NCBI GenBank assembly: GCA_900540425.1
Contig: UQFU01000018.1
Coordinates: forward strand, 1-21,616
DNA length: 21,616 nucleotides
Direction: 5' to 3'
From: an uncultured Alphaproteobacteria bacterium
GTDB lineage: Bacteria; Pseudomonadota; Alphaproteobacteria; RF32; CAG-239
Of this stretch, positions 8,286 through 15,204 are shown in pieces. How positions within the stretch are numbered: the first letter of the stretch is position 1; every line of letters begins with the position of its first letter. The notes beneath the pieces are model-generated. The model was not told where the DNA came from, made no database searches, and saw nothing but the letters and a program-made list of their open reading frames with translations. The translations under genes and the position numbers were made by a program.

Positions 8286-9254
8286 ATGAGTTTCAAAGTT
8301 TTGGAATCTGTGCTTCGTCCGCTCTCATACTGGTACACCCAGGATAATATTGAAGAAGTGGCAATTAACCGCTCCGGGCAGATTTGGCTTCGCCTGCGCG
8401 GCAAAAGGGCTTATCCTTGGGTTATGTATAAAGACGAAAAACTGACCAAGGAATATCTGACAGATTTGCTGTATATTATTGCCAATACCTATGAGCTCCC
8501 GTTTGACCCGGTCTCCGGAACTCCTGTCGTCTATGCCGCTATTCCCGGAGAGCATCGTTTTTCGGCAATTTGCGGCCGTAACGTCATGTATGATGAAGAA
8601 GACCTCACCGGCGGCATAGCCCTCACCATTCGTGTCCATAGTGAAGATGTTGCCTTTGGTTTGCAGGATTATGGCTTGAGCCAAGGAACGCAGTTGCATA
8701 AAATTAATCCCTTAAAAGATATTAAAGATCCTGACGATCCGTATGAAAAGCTCCTCATCAGCATCAAGCGCGGCGATCATATCTTGGTCAGCGGTGCTAC
8801 CGCGACCGGTAAAACGACATTCTTGAATAACCTGCTGAAAATATTGGATATTCATAAACGGATTTTGACAATTGAAGATACGCGTGAATTGATTGTGCCG
8901 CACCCCAACCGGGTTCACTTGGTTCTGTCCCGTACGGCACAGACCAATGAACTGACCTATGCAAAAGTTATCGACCTCGTCGTTCGTTTTACGCCCGATG
9001 CCATTATCGGCGGTGAGATTTCTACCGGAAATGCCGGCGCAATCTGGGAGCTGATGGGATCCGGCCACGATAACTGCCTGGCTACAATCCACGCCGAAAA
9101 TTCGGAGGCGGCTTATGCGGCTTTTGCCGACCGTATCTTGCATTCTTATCCGACCATGGATCGCAAAAAAACCATTGAAGAGATGCATCAAAAATTAAGA
9201 GTGGTTCAAATCAACCGTGACGGCAACCTCCGCGCCGTTACCGAAGTCCGGTAA
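8286..9254 (+). CDS. virB11: VirB11-type secretion ATPase
   Basis: This 322-aa cytoplasmic hexameric traffic ATPase would energise the T4SS at the inner membrane. The N-terminal domain has the typical EVAINRSGQIWL segment. The Walker A motif GATATGKTT is at 170-178, the Asp box (TIEDTREL) includes E197 and D198, the Walker B region is PDAIIGGEI (237-245), and the His box LATIHAENS includes H269. Length is normal for the family. One oddity is that the usual GE(V/I)RG after Walker B reads GGEISTG, so the Arg is missing. ATG 8286 is preceded by an AGGAG-like sequence, 11 bp after the VirB10-like gene. The 3' end overlaps by 49 bp the end of a convergent minus-strand gene, and no hairpin terminator is visible. 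PilT- or DotB-type ATPases are related, but the gene neighbourhood and N-terminus favour VirB11. Confidence 0.93.
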   Translation: MSFKVLESVLRPLSYWYTQDNIEEVAINRSGQIWLRLRGKRAYPWVMYKDEKLTKEYLTDLLYIIANTYELPFDPVSGTPVVYAAIPGEHRFSAICGRNVMYDEEDLTGGIALTIRVHSEDVAFGLQDYGLSQGTQLHKINPLKDIKDPDDPYEKLLISIKRGDHILVSGATATGKTTFLNNLLKILDIHKRILTIEDTRELIVPHPNRVHLVLSRTAQTNELTYAKVIDLVVRFTPDAIIGGEISTGNAGAIWELMGSGHDNCLATIHAENSEAAYAAFADRILHSYPTMDRKKTIEEMHQKLRVVQINRDGNLRAVTEVR

Positions 9255-9853
9255 ATAATGTCCGTAAAAACGATATAAGTAGCTGATTGCAATAGCAAGA
9301 TAGATAATAAAAAACAAAGCCCCCATACTCTGAAAAACATAAGATTTTCTGTCAGAACAACAAGATCTTTTTCCTTGGCTAAAAAACTGTTGACCTCTCT
9401 GACCATTCTTTCCGCTTCTTTACGGCTTGAGGCATTTAAAAAAGGATAATCGACAACTTCTCCTTCAATAGCTAATTGAACAGTAGGTTCAAAAATTTTT
9501 TGATGAAACCCTCGTGCATTACGAACCGTATGTTCTTCGACATAGCAGGAAACAATCTGTCCAATCGGATATTCATAAGATAAAAGCTCCGCTTCGCTTA
9601 AAAGCGGCCGGCGATATTTTAACATCTTTCCGCTTTGTCTGCTTAAAATAATTTGATTGGGGGGGGAGAAACACAAAAAGAATAAACCAACCCATAAAAC
9701 CTAACACTAGTAAACCGGCCCCCATACCGCTAAAAACAGCGCTGGCGCCTAATACGGCAGCTTCTGCTAAAATCCCCCTCCTTTTTTCCTCGCAGCAATT
9801 TCTTTTTTGAGATTAAAGCGTTCAAAGAAAATTATCTTACTGTAAAATTTCAC
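9206..9853 (-). pseudogene. Frameshifted two-TM protein, possibly DUF3592-like
   Basis: No single frame covers this region, but three segments join into one sensible protein of about 215 aa. From GTG 9853 the frame reads KFYSKIIFFERFNLKKEIAA up to a G5 tract (9774-9778). The next 36 codons (9773-9666) encode a hydrophobic helix (MGAGLLVLGFMGWFILFVFL) in another frame. After a C8 tract (9659-9666) the first frame resumes and encodes a soluble region (IGQIVSCYVEEHTV...), then a second hydrophobic segment (VWGLCFLLSILLLQSATYIVF). One base short at the G tract and one extra at the C tract would explain everything, with a net change of zero. The overall layout (TM, beta-rich loop, TM) is reminiscent of DUF3592 proteins, at low confidence. 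The cause could be decay, assembly error or phase variation. Initiation at ATG 9725, needing only one shift, is an alternative. Confidence 0.55.
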
Positions 9854-9860
9854 TTTGCAT

Positions 9861-10565
9861 CTATTGCGTCAGCGGCGGAATATTAAACTGCCCAATTTCG
9901 CCCGGTCGGATTTTTATATTGGAATAACGCATGTTTCCTGTCTCAATCACAAATCTCTGCCGCCCGGTCAACTGCGAAGCCAAGTCGTAAAAATCGCGTG
10001 CGCTAAGCTCCTGGCGTTGGGGATTCATAATATACAAAACGCAACCTTGACCGCTTTCCGCCACGCCGCAGCGGGCGCGTCCGCTCGGAACCTCTGCATT
10101 GACCACAACCCCCTGCAAACCGCTGCGGGTAACTTTTTGCTCTGAGAAAAACAATCGGGAGAAAAAGAAACCAACTACAAAAGCGGCAAAGGCAGCGACA
10201 ATAATGACTTTTTTATTGCTGCCGGTAGCTTCCGGCTGATAATAATCGCTGCCGTAAGCAGCTTCCTGCTCGTCATCAATAAACTGCGGCATCTGGCTGT
10301 TTTGTTGCGTTTGCGGCGTAGTGGCATTGACTGCGGGCAAATTGCTGATGTTGAGAATACTGTCCGCATTAAAAGCGTCTACAGCCGGACGGGGGGCGAC
10401 CGGTTGCTGTTGAAACGGGTTGCTCCCGGCTGATGCCGCCTGTCCGGAAGGCGACTGCGGCATTTGCGGCGGCGTTCTTCTGATCGGCCGCTTAACCTTT
10501 TTCAGCTTGGGCCTGGAATTGTCCTGCTGATTTCCTGCCGGAGTGTTATTATTGGGATTGTCCAT
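9861..10565 (-). CDS. Single-pass inner-membrane protein with Pro/Gln-rich cytoplasmic tail and periplasmic Cys pair
   Basis: This 234-aa protein was not recognised as a named family. Residues 1-115 are disordered-looking and rich in Asn, Pro and Gln, with a basic patch (KLKKVKRPIRR). A TM helix spans about 119-140. The remaining 94 residues should be periplasmic and contain Cys166 and Cys175 (RCGVAESGQGC), possibly a disulfide, and a short alpha/beta-looking domain. The topology resembles a T4SS scaffold subunit that joins the cytoplasm to the periplasm (VirB8 and DotI have the same topology), but I see no sequence match to either. ATG 10565 has a GAGGT Shine-Dalgarno and lies 16 bp after the secretin-like lipoprotein gene, so the two are most likely co-transcribed. 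A role in the same complex is inferred from position only. Confidence 0.75.
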   Translation of the reverse strand: MDNPNNNTPAGNQQDNSRPKLKKVKRPIRRTPPQMPQSPSGQAASAGSNPFQQQPVAPRPAVDAFNADSILNISNLPAVNATTPQTQQNSQMPQFIDDEQEAAYGSDYYQPEATGSNKKVIIVAAFAAFVVGFFFSRLFFSEQKVTRSGLQGVVVNAEVPSGRARCGVAESGQGCVLYIMNPQRQELSARDFYDLASQLTGRQRFVIETGNMRYSNIKIRPGEIGQFNIPPLTQ

Positions 10566-10581
10566 CTTTTTACCTCAAGAA

Positions 10582-11829
10582 TTAAAGATTATATTCCAAA
10601 TGCTTTGTTGTTTTCGTTGTTCGGATAATCCGCGGAACCATAAAGACCAGCGTCTCCGATTTGGGCGCTCCGACGCCGAAAATTTCGTTTGGTATGCCGA
10701 TAATAACAAAGTTGTCGCCAATCTTGCTGCGGATATTAAACTGTGTAATCTGCCCCTCGGTTTTTTCAAGAGTGATGTGCGAGAAAATTTTGTTGCCCTG
10801 CTCCAAAGAAGCCTTGGCCAAAATCGACAGGTCTGACCAGGCGGTGCCTCTGGGGCCGCATTTTCCTATGTCAAAACGCGACAGCCACAGATTGGGAACG
10901 GTCAGCTTGCCTTGCGACAGCATTTCAACCCGTGCCTGGCGTCCCAGATAATTTTGCAGGGTCTGAATGTTTATGTCGTTTGAGGTTGTCAATACTCGGC
11001 CGATAACGCCGGTTTTGGCGGTGCGGATTGTCCCGTAGTCAAAAATATTCAGCATATTTTGCCAGTTGATTTCTCCGGTTCCGCCGTTAGGATAAATCCG
11101 AAAAATACTGACGTCAAAAGCGACCAGAACCGGGTTGTCTTCAAAATAGGCAATCAACGTCATAATTTTGTTTTGCAATTCATAATCGGCGTCAAAAGAA
11201 ATCGTGTAGTCTTCCCAATCGGTCGTAATGTCGGTGATTCCGGCGCCGCGCAACACGTCAAGCACGCTCAGCAAAATCGGGCGCGATTGAGGAATATACA
11301 AACTAAAATTGCTTTTCCTGGAAATCCGCAGCGTCTTGTTTTCTGCATCGTAATTGTAATAAATTTCTGCGGCTTCCGCAATCATTTTGACGACTTCCGC
11401 AAGCTCGCCGCGCAGGTTTTCTGCAGAAATGCTGGCATAGGGGGCGTCTTTGGCAATAACGCGGATATCAGCTTCTTTCAACAGTTTGTACAAGGCTTTT
11501 TCCGCCGGCATGGTTTCAAAGGAAAAACCGTTGACCTCATAGCGCGGCAACATGTCGTTACGGCCGTTTCTGACCAGATTAAAAGCCTTAACGTTAAACG
11601 GAATAGTCGTTATAATCTGCTGGGCGTTCCAATTCACGCTGCACCGCAGCGGCGCTTCCAAATCAAGCGAACGGGCGCCTTCCGACGTATGAATGGGAAG
11701 TTTTTCCGGCGCTTCGATTTTGGCGGTTACGACATTGTTCGGCATCACAATCGTCTGTTGCGGATTGATTTTGCAGCCGCTCAAGAGAATAAACGCAACG
11801 CAACCGCAGAACATATAAAATTTTTTCAT
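10582..11829 (-). CDS. Secretin-like outer-membrane lipoprotein (PilN-like)
   Basis: This 415-aa protein has a lipoprotein signal peptide with lipobox LSGC (Cys19), and Lys at +2, compatible with outer-membrane sorting. Residues about 95-260 look like secretin N-domains: an STN/N0-like segment (FETMPAEKALYKLLKEADIRV) and an N1-like alpha/beta segment (ISFDADYELQNKIMTLIAYF). The C-terminal part has a secretin-core-like pattern, ending in IGDNFVIIGIPNE and LVFMVPRII, which resembles the GDxxxxGG...ITPRI ending of secretins. It is shorter than most secretins, and the gate region is not obvious. The closest architecture known to me is the R64 PilN type of lipoprotein secretin. In this locus it may supply the outer-membrane ring, perhaps in place of VirB7/VirB9. 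ATG 11829 has GGAG upstream and lies 12 bp from the preceding gene. Confidence 0.65.
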   Translation of the reverse strand: MKKFYMFCGCVAFILLSGCKINPQQTIVMPNNVVTAKIEAPEKLPIHTSEGARSLDLEAPLRCSVNWNAQQIITTIPFNVKAFNLVRNGRNDMLPRYEVNGFSFETMPAEKALYKLLKEADIRVIAKDAPYASISAENLRGELAEVVKMIAEAAEIYYNYDAENKTLRISRKSNFSLYIPQSRPILLSVLDVLRGAGITDITTDWEDYTISFDADYELQNKIMTLIAYFEDNPVLVAFDVSIFRIYPNGGTGEINWQNMLNIFDYGTIRTAKTGVIGRVLTTSNDINIQTLQNYLGRQARVEMLSQGKLTVPNLWLSRFDIGKCGPRGTAWSDLSILAKASLEQGNKIFSHITLEKTEGQITQFNIRSKIGDNFVIIGIPNEIFGVGAPKSETLVFMVPRIIRTTKTTKHLEYNL

Positions 11830-11841
11830 TGCTTCTCCGTT

Positions 11842-12411
11842 TTAATTTCCGGGCTTTTGATTTGGCGCTTTAATGTCCGGAACGTTATTGTCATCATCGC
11901 TGTTATGCGTGGCATATTGGGACATATCACCGATTTCGGCGCTGTTTTCCCTCAGAATCTTGTCAACAACTTCGTCCATGCTCATGCCGGCCCCGATGGT
12001 CGGGTCTACCGTCTTGTCAACTTCGCCGAGGGCTTTTTTCATTTTTTCCAATTCGCTGTCGTCTTGTTTAATCATATCCGGCGAAGCGTTGCTCTTAAGT
12101 TCTTGTTTATATTCTTTAAGATCCTTGCGCAGCCCGTTGACGCCCCCCGCAATTTTCTTTTCAATATAGGGATAAAGTTCTTTATGTTCCAGCAAAAAAT
12201 CGCCGGTATCGCAAATTTCCTCAAGAACGTCCAGAATATATCCGTAAAAAGGATACTCTTCTACGGCAATGTTCCCGGAACGGACGCAGCGTGCGGCAAT
12301 CCGCGATATTGTACGATCCAGATAATCCCGCAGCCGGATATAATTATCCAAGTACCACAAGGTTTCTTTAGAAACCGGATTTCCACCGGGAATATTCAGA
12401 TTGTCTGCCAT
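11842..12411 (-). CDS. Hypothetical helical soluble protein
   Basis: This 189-aa protein was not recognised. It lacks a signal peptide and TM helices, so it is probably cytoplasmic. The first 100 residues are predicted helical by eye (ETLWYLDNYIRLRDYLDRTI, EEYPFYGYILDVLEEICDTG). A charged middle (KDLKEYKQELK...) and an acidic, Asn-rich C-terminus (NSDDDNNVPDIKAP) follow. I place the start at ATG 12411 because AAGGTGG sits just upstream at coupling distance. A GTG at 12420 is in frame but lies within that Shine-Dalgarno. The gene lies between the large acidic protein and the secretin-like lipoprotein, with a candidate promoter in the short gap upstream. A chaperone or assembly factor role is possible but is not shown by the sequence. 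Confidence 0.75.
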   Translation of the reverse strand: MADNLNIPGGNPVSKETLWYLDNYIRLRDYLDRTISRIAARCVRSGNIAVEEYPFYGYILDVLEEICDTGDFLLEHKELYPYIEKKIAGGVNGLRKDLKEYKQELKSNASPDMIKQDDSELEKMKKALGEVDKTVDPTIGAGMSMDEVVDKILRENSAEIGDMSQYATHNSDDDNNVPDIKAPNQKPGN

Positions 12412-12434
12412 ATTTACCACCTTTCACTAACTTT

Positions 12435-12463
12435 AATTTAATTTAGCAAAACGGCTTTGTAAA
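12435..12463 (-). promoter_or_regulatory. Candidate sigma-70-type promoter before the 189-aa gene
   Basis: Reading the minus strand, TTTACA (12463-12458) is followed after 17 bp by TAAATT (12440-12435). This is a good -35 with a weaker -10, about 24 bp upstream of the start codon at 12411. It lies in the 58-bp gap after the 848-aa gene. It could let the lipoprotein group be expressed independently of the acidic protein. Confidence 0.35.
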
Positions 12464-12478
12464 TCACTTTTTAGGTTA

Positions 12479-15025
12479 TCATACGCCGATATTGCTGCTT
12501 AAATAGGGGTCGGTCTTGTTTTTGTTGTTTCTCAGCTCGGCAATGACGATTTCCGGGGCTTCCATTTTGATTGGCGGCGTTTTCTGAGCCTTAACAGCTG
12601 CCAGCAGGGCTGCGCTGCTCATGCCTTGGGCGGCAGGCGGCTGTTCGGCCTCTGTTTCAGCCGGTGTTTCGGAAGTATCGTTGCCCTCGGCTTCCGGAGG
12701 AGGCGGATTATCAGCTTCCGAAACCTCCTTCGCGGTGCCGGAAGCGGCAAGCGCCGGAGAAGTATCGGATTCCGTGTCGTCTTCCTCCTCATATTCCCAT
12801 TCCCAGTCTTCGCCTTCAACGCCTTGCAGGTCATCTTGAGAACCGTCTTCGTATTCCCACTCCCAATCTTGCCCTTCAAGCCCCTGGGCATCGCCGCCGT
12901 CTTCGTACTCCCATTCCCAATCCTGACCCTCAACACCGTCGGTATCGCTTTCGGCGGGAGCTTCCTCGTATTCCCATTCCCACTCTTCGCCGGAAGTTTC
13001 GCTGATGTCTCCGGCTTCCGGTTCAGGTTCATCAACCGGTGAAATGTCGGCTTGTGCGGTTTCCTCAGAAGACGAGCGGGCGGCAGCCGGTTCTTCTGTT
13101 GCAAACCCCCAGTCCGAGCCGGAAATTTTTTCCGGCTCATCAAGCGGCAGCGGTTCAAATTCCGATTTAATGTATTCGGCAACATCCTGCTGCGTGTCCC
13201 GGGTCGAGGCCGCTGCGGAAAATTCCTGCGGCTGGTTTTCTTCTTTTTTCAGCGAGGCTTCGACTGATTTTTGAATATAAGATTTGCCGCTGCGCAGAAC
13301 CGGTTCATCAAAATCGTCGTCTTCCGTTGCCGTCGACGGTTCCGTTATGGCGAATTTCTTTCCTTTGCGTGTCGAACTGCGCCCCTTTTCCTGCGGCATG
13401 GCCTGATAAACCGGAAAATTAACCTGAATGTTGTTTTCCTGCAGTCTTTTGAACGTATCGACAATCGTTTCCACAGAAGATTTCTGACTTTCTTTGAGCG
13501 CCAGAGATATAATGGTTGAAAGCTCGCTGGTCTGTTGCTTTGCCAGTTCCTGGAAAATATTGGATTGCGCCTGTGCGACCTTGGTGATGATTTCATTAAT
13601 CATCTCTGCCGACTGCGGCTGCTGTGCTTCACGCTTTTTATCTTTGCCGGCATCTTTGTTATTTTGCTGTGTCAGAAGTTTGAGCAGCTCTTTTTGCGTT
13701 TCCCTAATGGCTTGGGCGATTTCGCGGCTTTCGGATTTTCGGCTGTCATTCAGGCTGCGCAGCGTTTTGGTAAATTCTTGCGTGATTTTTTCAAACTGTT
13801 CGCTGCCGCCGCTGAAAGCGCCGGAAGCAAATACCGGAGCGGCAATCGGAGCGCTGCCGTCCGCCGGCGGATTTGTCTGCAAAACTTTTTGAAAATCGGC
13901 GATCAGTTTTTCGGCCTTGTCCTTGCGCATAACGTCCTGAAAGCCGCTGATCAGCCGTTCGGTCTGCTCCTGGCGTTTTTTCTCTGAAATTTCAAAAGTT
14001 TTGGTAAGGGCGCTGGTAATAATTTCCGAAAAATTCTCGTCTGCGGAAACTTTAATCTGCTGCTGCTTTTCGGAAGTATGTCCGCCGATATTGGAAAGCA
14101 GCGGTTTCAGACCCGAAACCAAAGCTTTTGACAAAGCCTCAACATCAATGCCATTGCTTTCGCGGACGGCCTTGATCAATTCTTTCATGTCCGCGTCCGA
14201 TGCGGCAGAAGCGGCAGTTTGAGGAACCGTCCCCGGCTTGAGGACTTTAGTGATGGCTTCGGCAATGTTTTTGGCAAAAGACGTTTCGTTAACGATTGCC
14301 GGTGCCGCCGCTGTCGGTGCGTTTCCAAAAGAAAACCCTTCCGGAAATTCGATTTTTCTGCTTTCTCGAACCGCTTTAATCAGTTCCTGAATATCCGCTT
14401 TTTTGCTGGCATCCGAAAATTGCAATGCCTGCGAAAAAGCTTGAGCCATCGAGGCGGCAAATTTTTCGTCGGGAACGATTTTGCCGCTGCCGCCGCTGCT
14501 GTCTTTCAGGGTGTTAAGCACCTGTTCCAAATTGGAACTCTGCGAAGCGCTGGCAGCCATCAGCGCGCTGGAAACCGATTGGGAAAGGACTTGGGCAAAA
14601 CTGGCGTCAGCCACTATTTTGGCTTCTCCGGTAATAACCTGGGGCGCAACGGCAGCCGCCTGAGGCTGCGGGGTATTTTTTATCCGCGATAACGGTGAGT
14701 CTTTTGTTTCTCCGGCCTCAGGTTGAACCAAAGACTTCGGTTGCGGAACGGTACCGCTGCTTTTGGCCATTCCTTTGCTGATTTCCAGTTCGTCAACATA
14801 TTCCTGCAAAACCGAACCGCCGGGAAGAACGCCGAAAGTGCCGCGAATTTCCGGCGGCAGAGCCAAAATCATGGAATTAAATTCTTCGCGTCGCTGTTGG
14901 TCAAAAATATGCAGCTGGCGGAAAATATTTAAAAAACGCTGAGCGACGAGAATAGGGTCTTCTTCGCCTTTGTTTTTTCCGATCAGCTTTTTGATATCGG
15001 AAGCTTCTTTCAATTCCTCAGCCAA
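12479..15025 (-). CDS. Large acidic low-complexity protein with helical repeats and WEWEYE repeats
   Basis: This 848-aa protein was not recognised. There is no signal peptide or TM segment, so it is probably cytoplasmic or a secreted substrate. Residues 1-90 form a distinct globular-looking domain (VAQRFLNIFRQLHIFDQQRR, PPEIRGTFGVLPGG). Residues about 130-530 contain degenerate amphipathic helical repeats, for example FAQVLSQSVSSALMA, FAASMAQAFSQALQF and FAKNIAEAITKVL, each followed by segments such as IQELIKAVRES or MKELIKAVRESN. Residues about 580-800 are highly acidic and contain four WEWEYE motifs. A short conserved-looking tail (KAQKTPPIKMEAPEIVIAEL) ends the protein. TTG 15025 is preceded by a weak CGGAA. 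An extended -10 promoter lies about 45 bp upstream, separated from the regulator by a terminator. It could be a scaffold, a coupling adaptor or an effector; the data do not decide. Confidence 0.8.
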   Translation of the reverse strand: MAEELKEASDIKKLIGKNKGEEDPILVAQRFLNIFRQLHIFDQQRREEFNSMILALPPEIRGTFGVLPGGSVLQEYVDELEISKGMAKSSGTVPQPKSLVQPEAGETKDSPLSRIKNTPQPQAAAVAPQVITGEAKIVADASFAQVLSQSVSSALMAASASQSSNLEQVLNTLKDSSGGSGKIVPDEKFAASMAQAFSQALQFSDASKKADIQELIKAVRESRKIEFPEGFSFGNAPTAAAPAIVNETSFAKNIAEAITKVLKPGTVPQTAASAASDADMKELIKAVRESNGIDVEALSKALVSGLKPLLSNIGGHTSEKQQQIKVSADENFSEIITSALTKTFEISEKKRQEQTERLISGFQDVMRKDKAEKLIADFQKVLQTNPPADGSAPIAAPVFASGAFSGGSEQFEKITQEFTKTLRSLNDSRKSESREIAQAIRETQKELLKLLTQQNNKDAGKDKKREAQQPQSAEMINEIITKVAQAQSNIFQELAKQQTSELSTIISLALKESQKSSVETIVDTFKRLQENNIQVNFPVYQAMPQEKGRSSTRKGKKFAITEPSTATEDDDFDEPVLRSGKSYIQKSVEASLKKEENQPQEFSAAASTRDTQQDVAEYIKSEFEPLPLDEPEKISGSDWGFATEEPAAARSSSEETAQADISPVDEPEPEAGDISETSGEEWEWEYEEAPAESDTDGVEGQDWEWEYEDGGDAQGLEGQDWEWEYEDGSQDDLQGVEGEDWEWEYEEEDDTESDTSPALAASGTAKEVSEADNPPPPEAEGNDTSETPAETEAEQPPAAQGMSSAALLAAVKAQKTPPIKMEAPEIVIAELRNNKNKTDPYLSSNIGV
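12788..12982 (-). repeat. Four tandem acidic-aromatic WEWEYE repeats
   Basis: WEWEYE is encoded at 12982-12965, 12919-12902, 12865-12848 and 12805-12788 (residues 682-746 of the acidic protein). The units are 21, 18 and 20 residues long, with linkers such as DGGDAQGLEGQD. Synonymous codons vary between the units, so the protein sequence appears selected rather than freshly duplicated. Confidence 0.9.
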
Positions 15026-15069
15026 TGTTTTTTTCCGCAGTTTTTACCGACACTTCGCCTATTATTCGC

Positions 15070-15097
15070 ATCATAGCATAAATCTTGTAAATTTCAG
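15070..15097 (-). promoter_or_regulatory. Candidate extended -10 promoter for the acidic protein gene
   Basis: On the minus strand, CTGAAA (15097-15092) and TATGAT (15075-15070) are separated by 16 bp. TGC directly before the -10 gives an extended -10 (TGcTATGAT). It lies between the terminator of the regulator gene and the TTG start at 15025, about 45 bp upstream. Confidence 0.45.
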
Positions 15098-15152
15098 GTT
15101 AATAAAATACGGATATTTAAGAAATAACCGAGCGGCTTTTTGAGTTGTCCAC

Positions 15153-15187
15153 AAAAAAAATCTCCGCCTTGTGCCCGAGGCGGAGAT
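15153..15187 (-). terminator. Rho-independent terminator after the regulator gene
   Basis: TCTCCGCCT (15161-15169) pairs with AGGCGGAGA (15178-15186), with an extra A-T pair and an 8-nt loop. Read on the minus strand, the stem is followed by a run of eight T (15160-15153). It lies 18 bp after the regulator stop codon, so the regulator is probably transcribed alone. Confidence 0.9.
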
Positions 15188-15204
15188 GGTAAAAATATCA
15201 AAGT

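Noticed and set aside
9774..9787. Programmed -1 frameshifting at the A6/G5 stretch of the frameshifted gene
   Set aside because: The A6G run is not in the phase needed for a standard A-AAA-AAG slippery heptamer, and a second shift of opposite sign would still be needed at the C8 tract. Indels are simpler.
11059..12441. A 460-codon plus-strand frame opposite the lipoprotein and the 189-aa gene
   Set aside because: It spans two well-supported minus-strand genes with Shine-Dalgarno sites and a lipobox; its translation is rich in Arg, Phe and Asn as expected of an antisense shadow.
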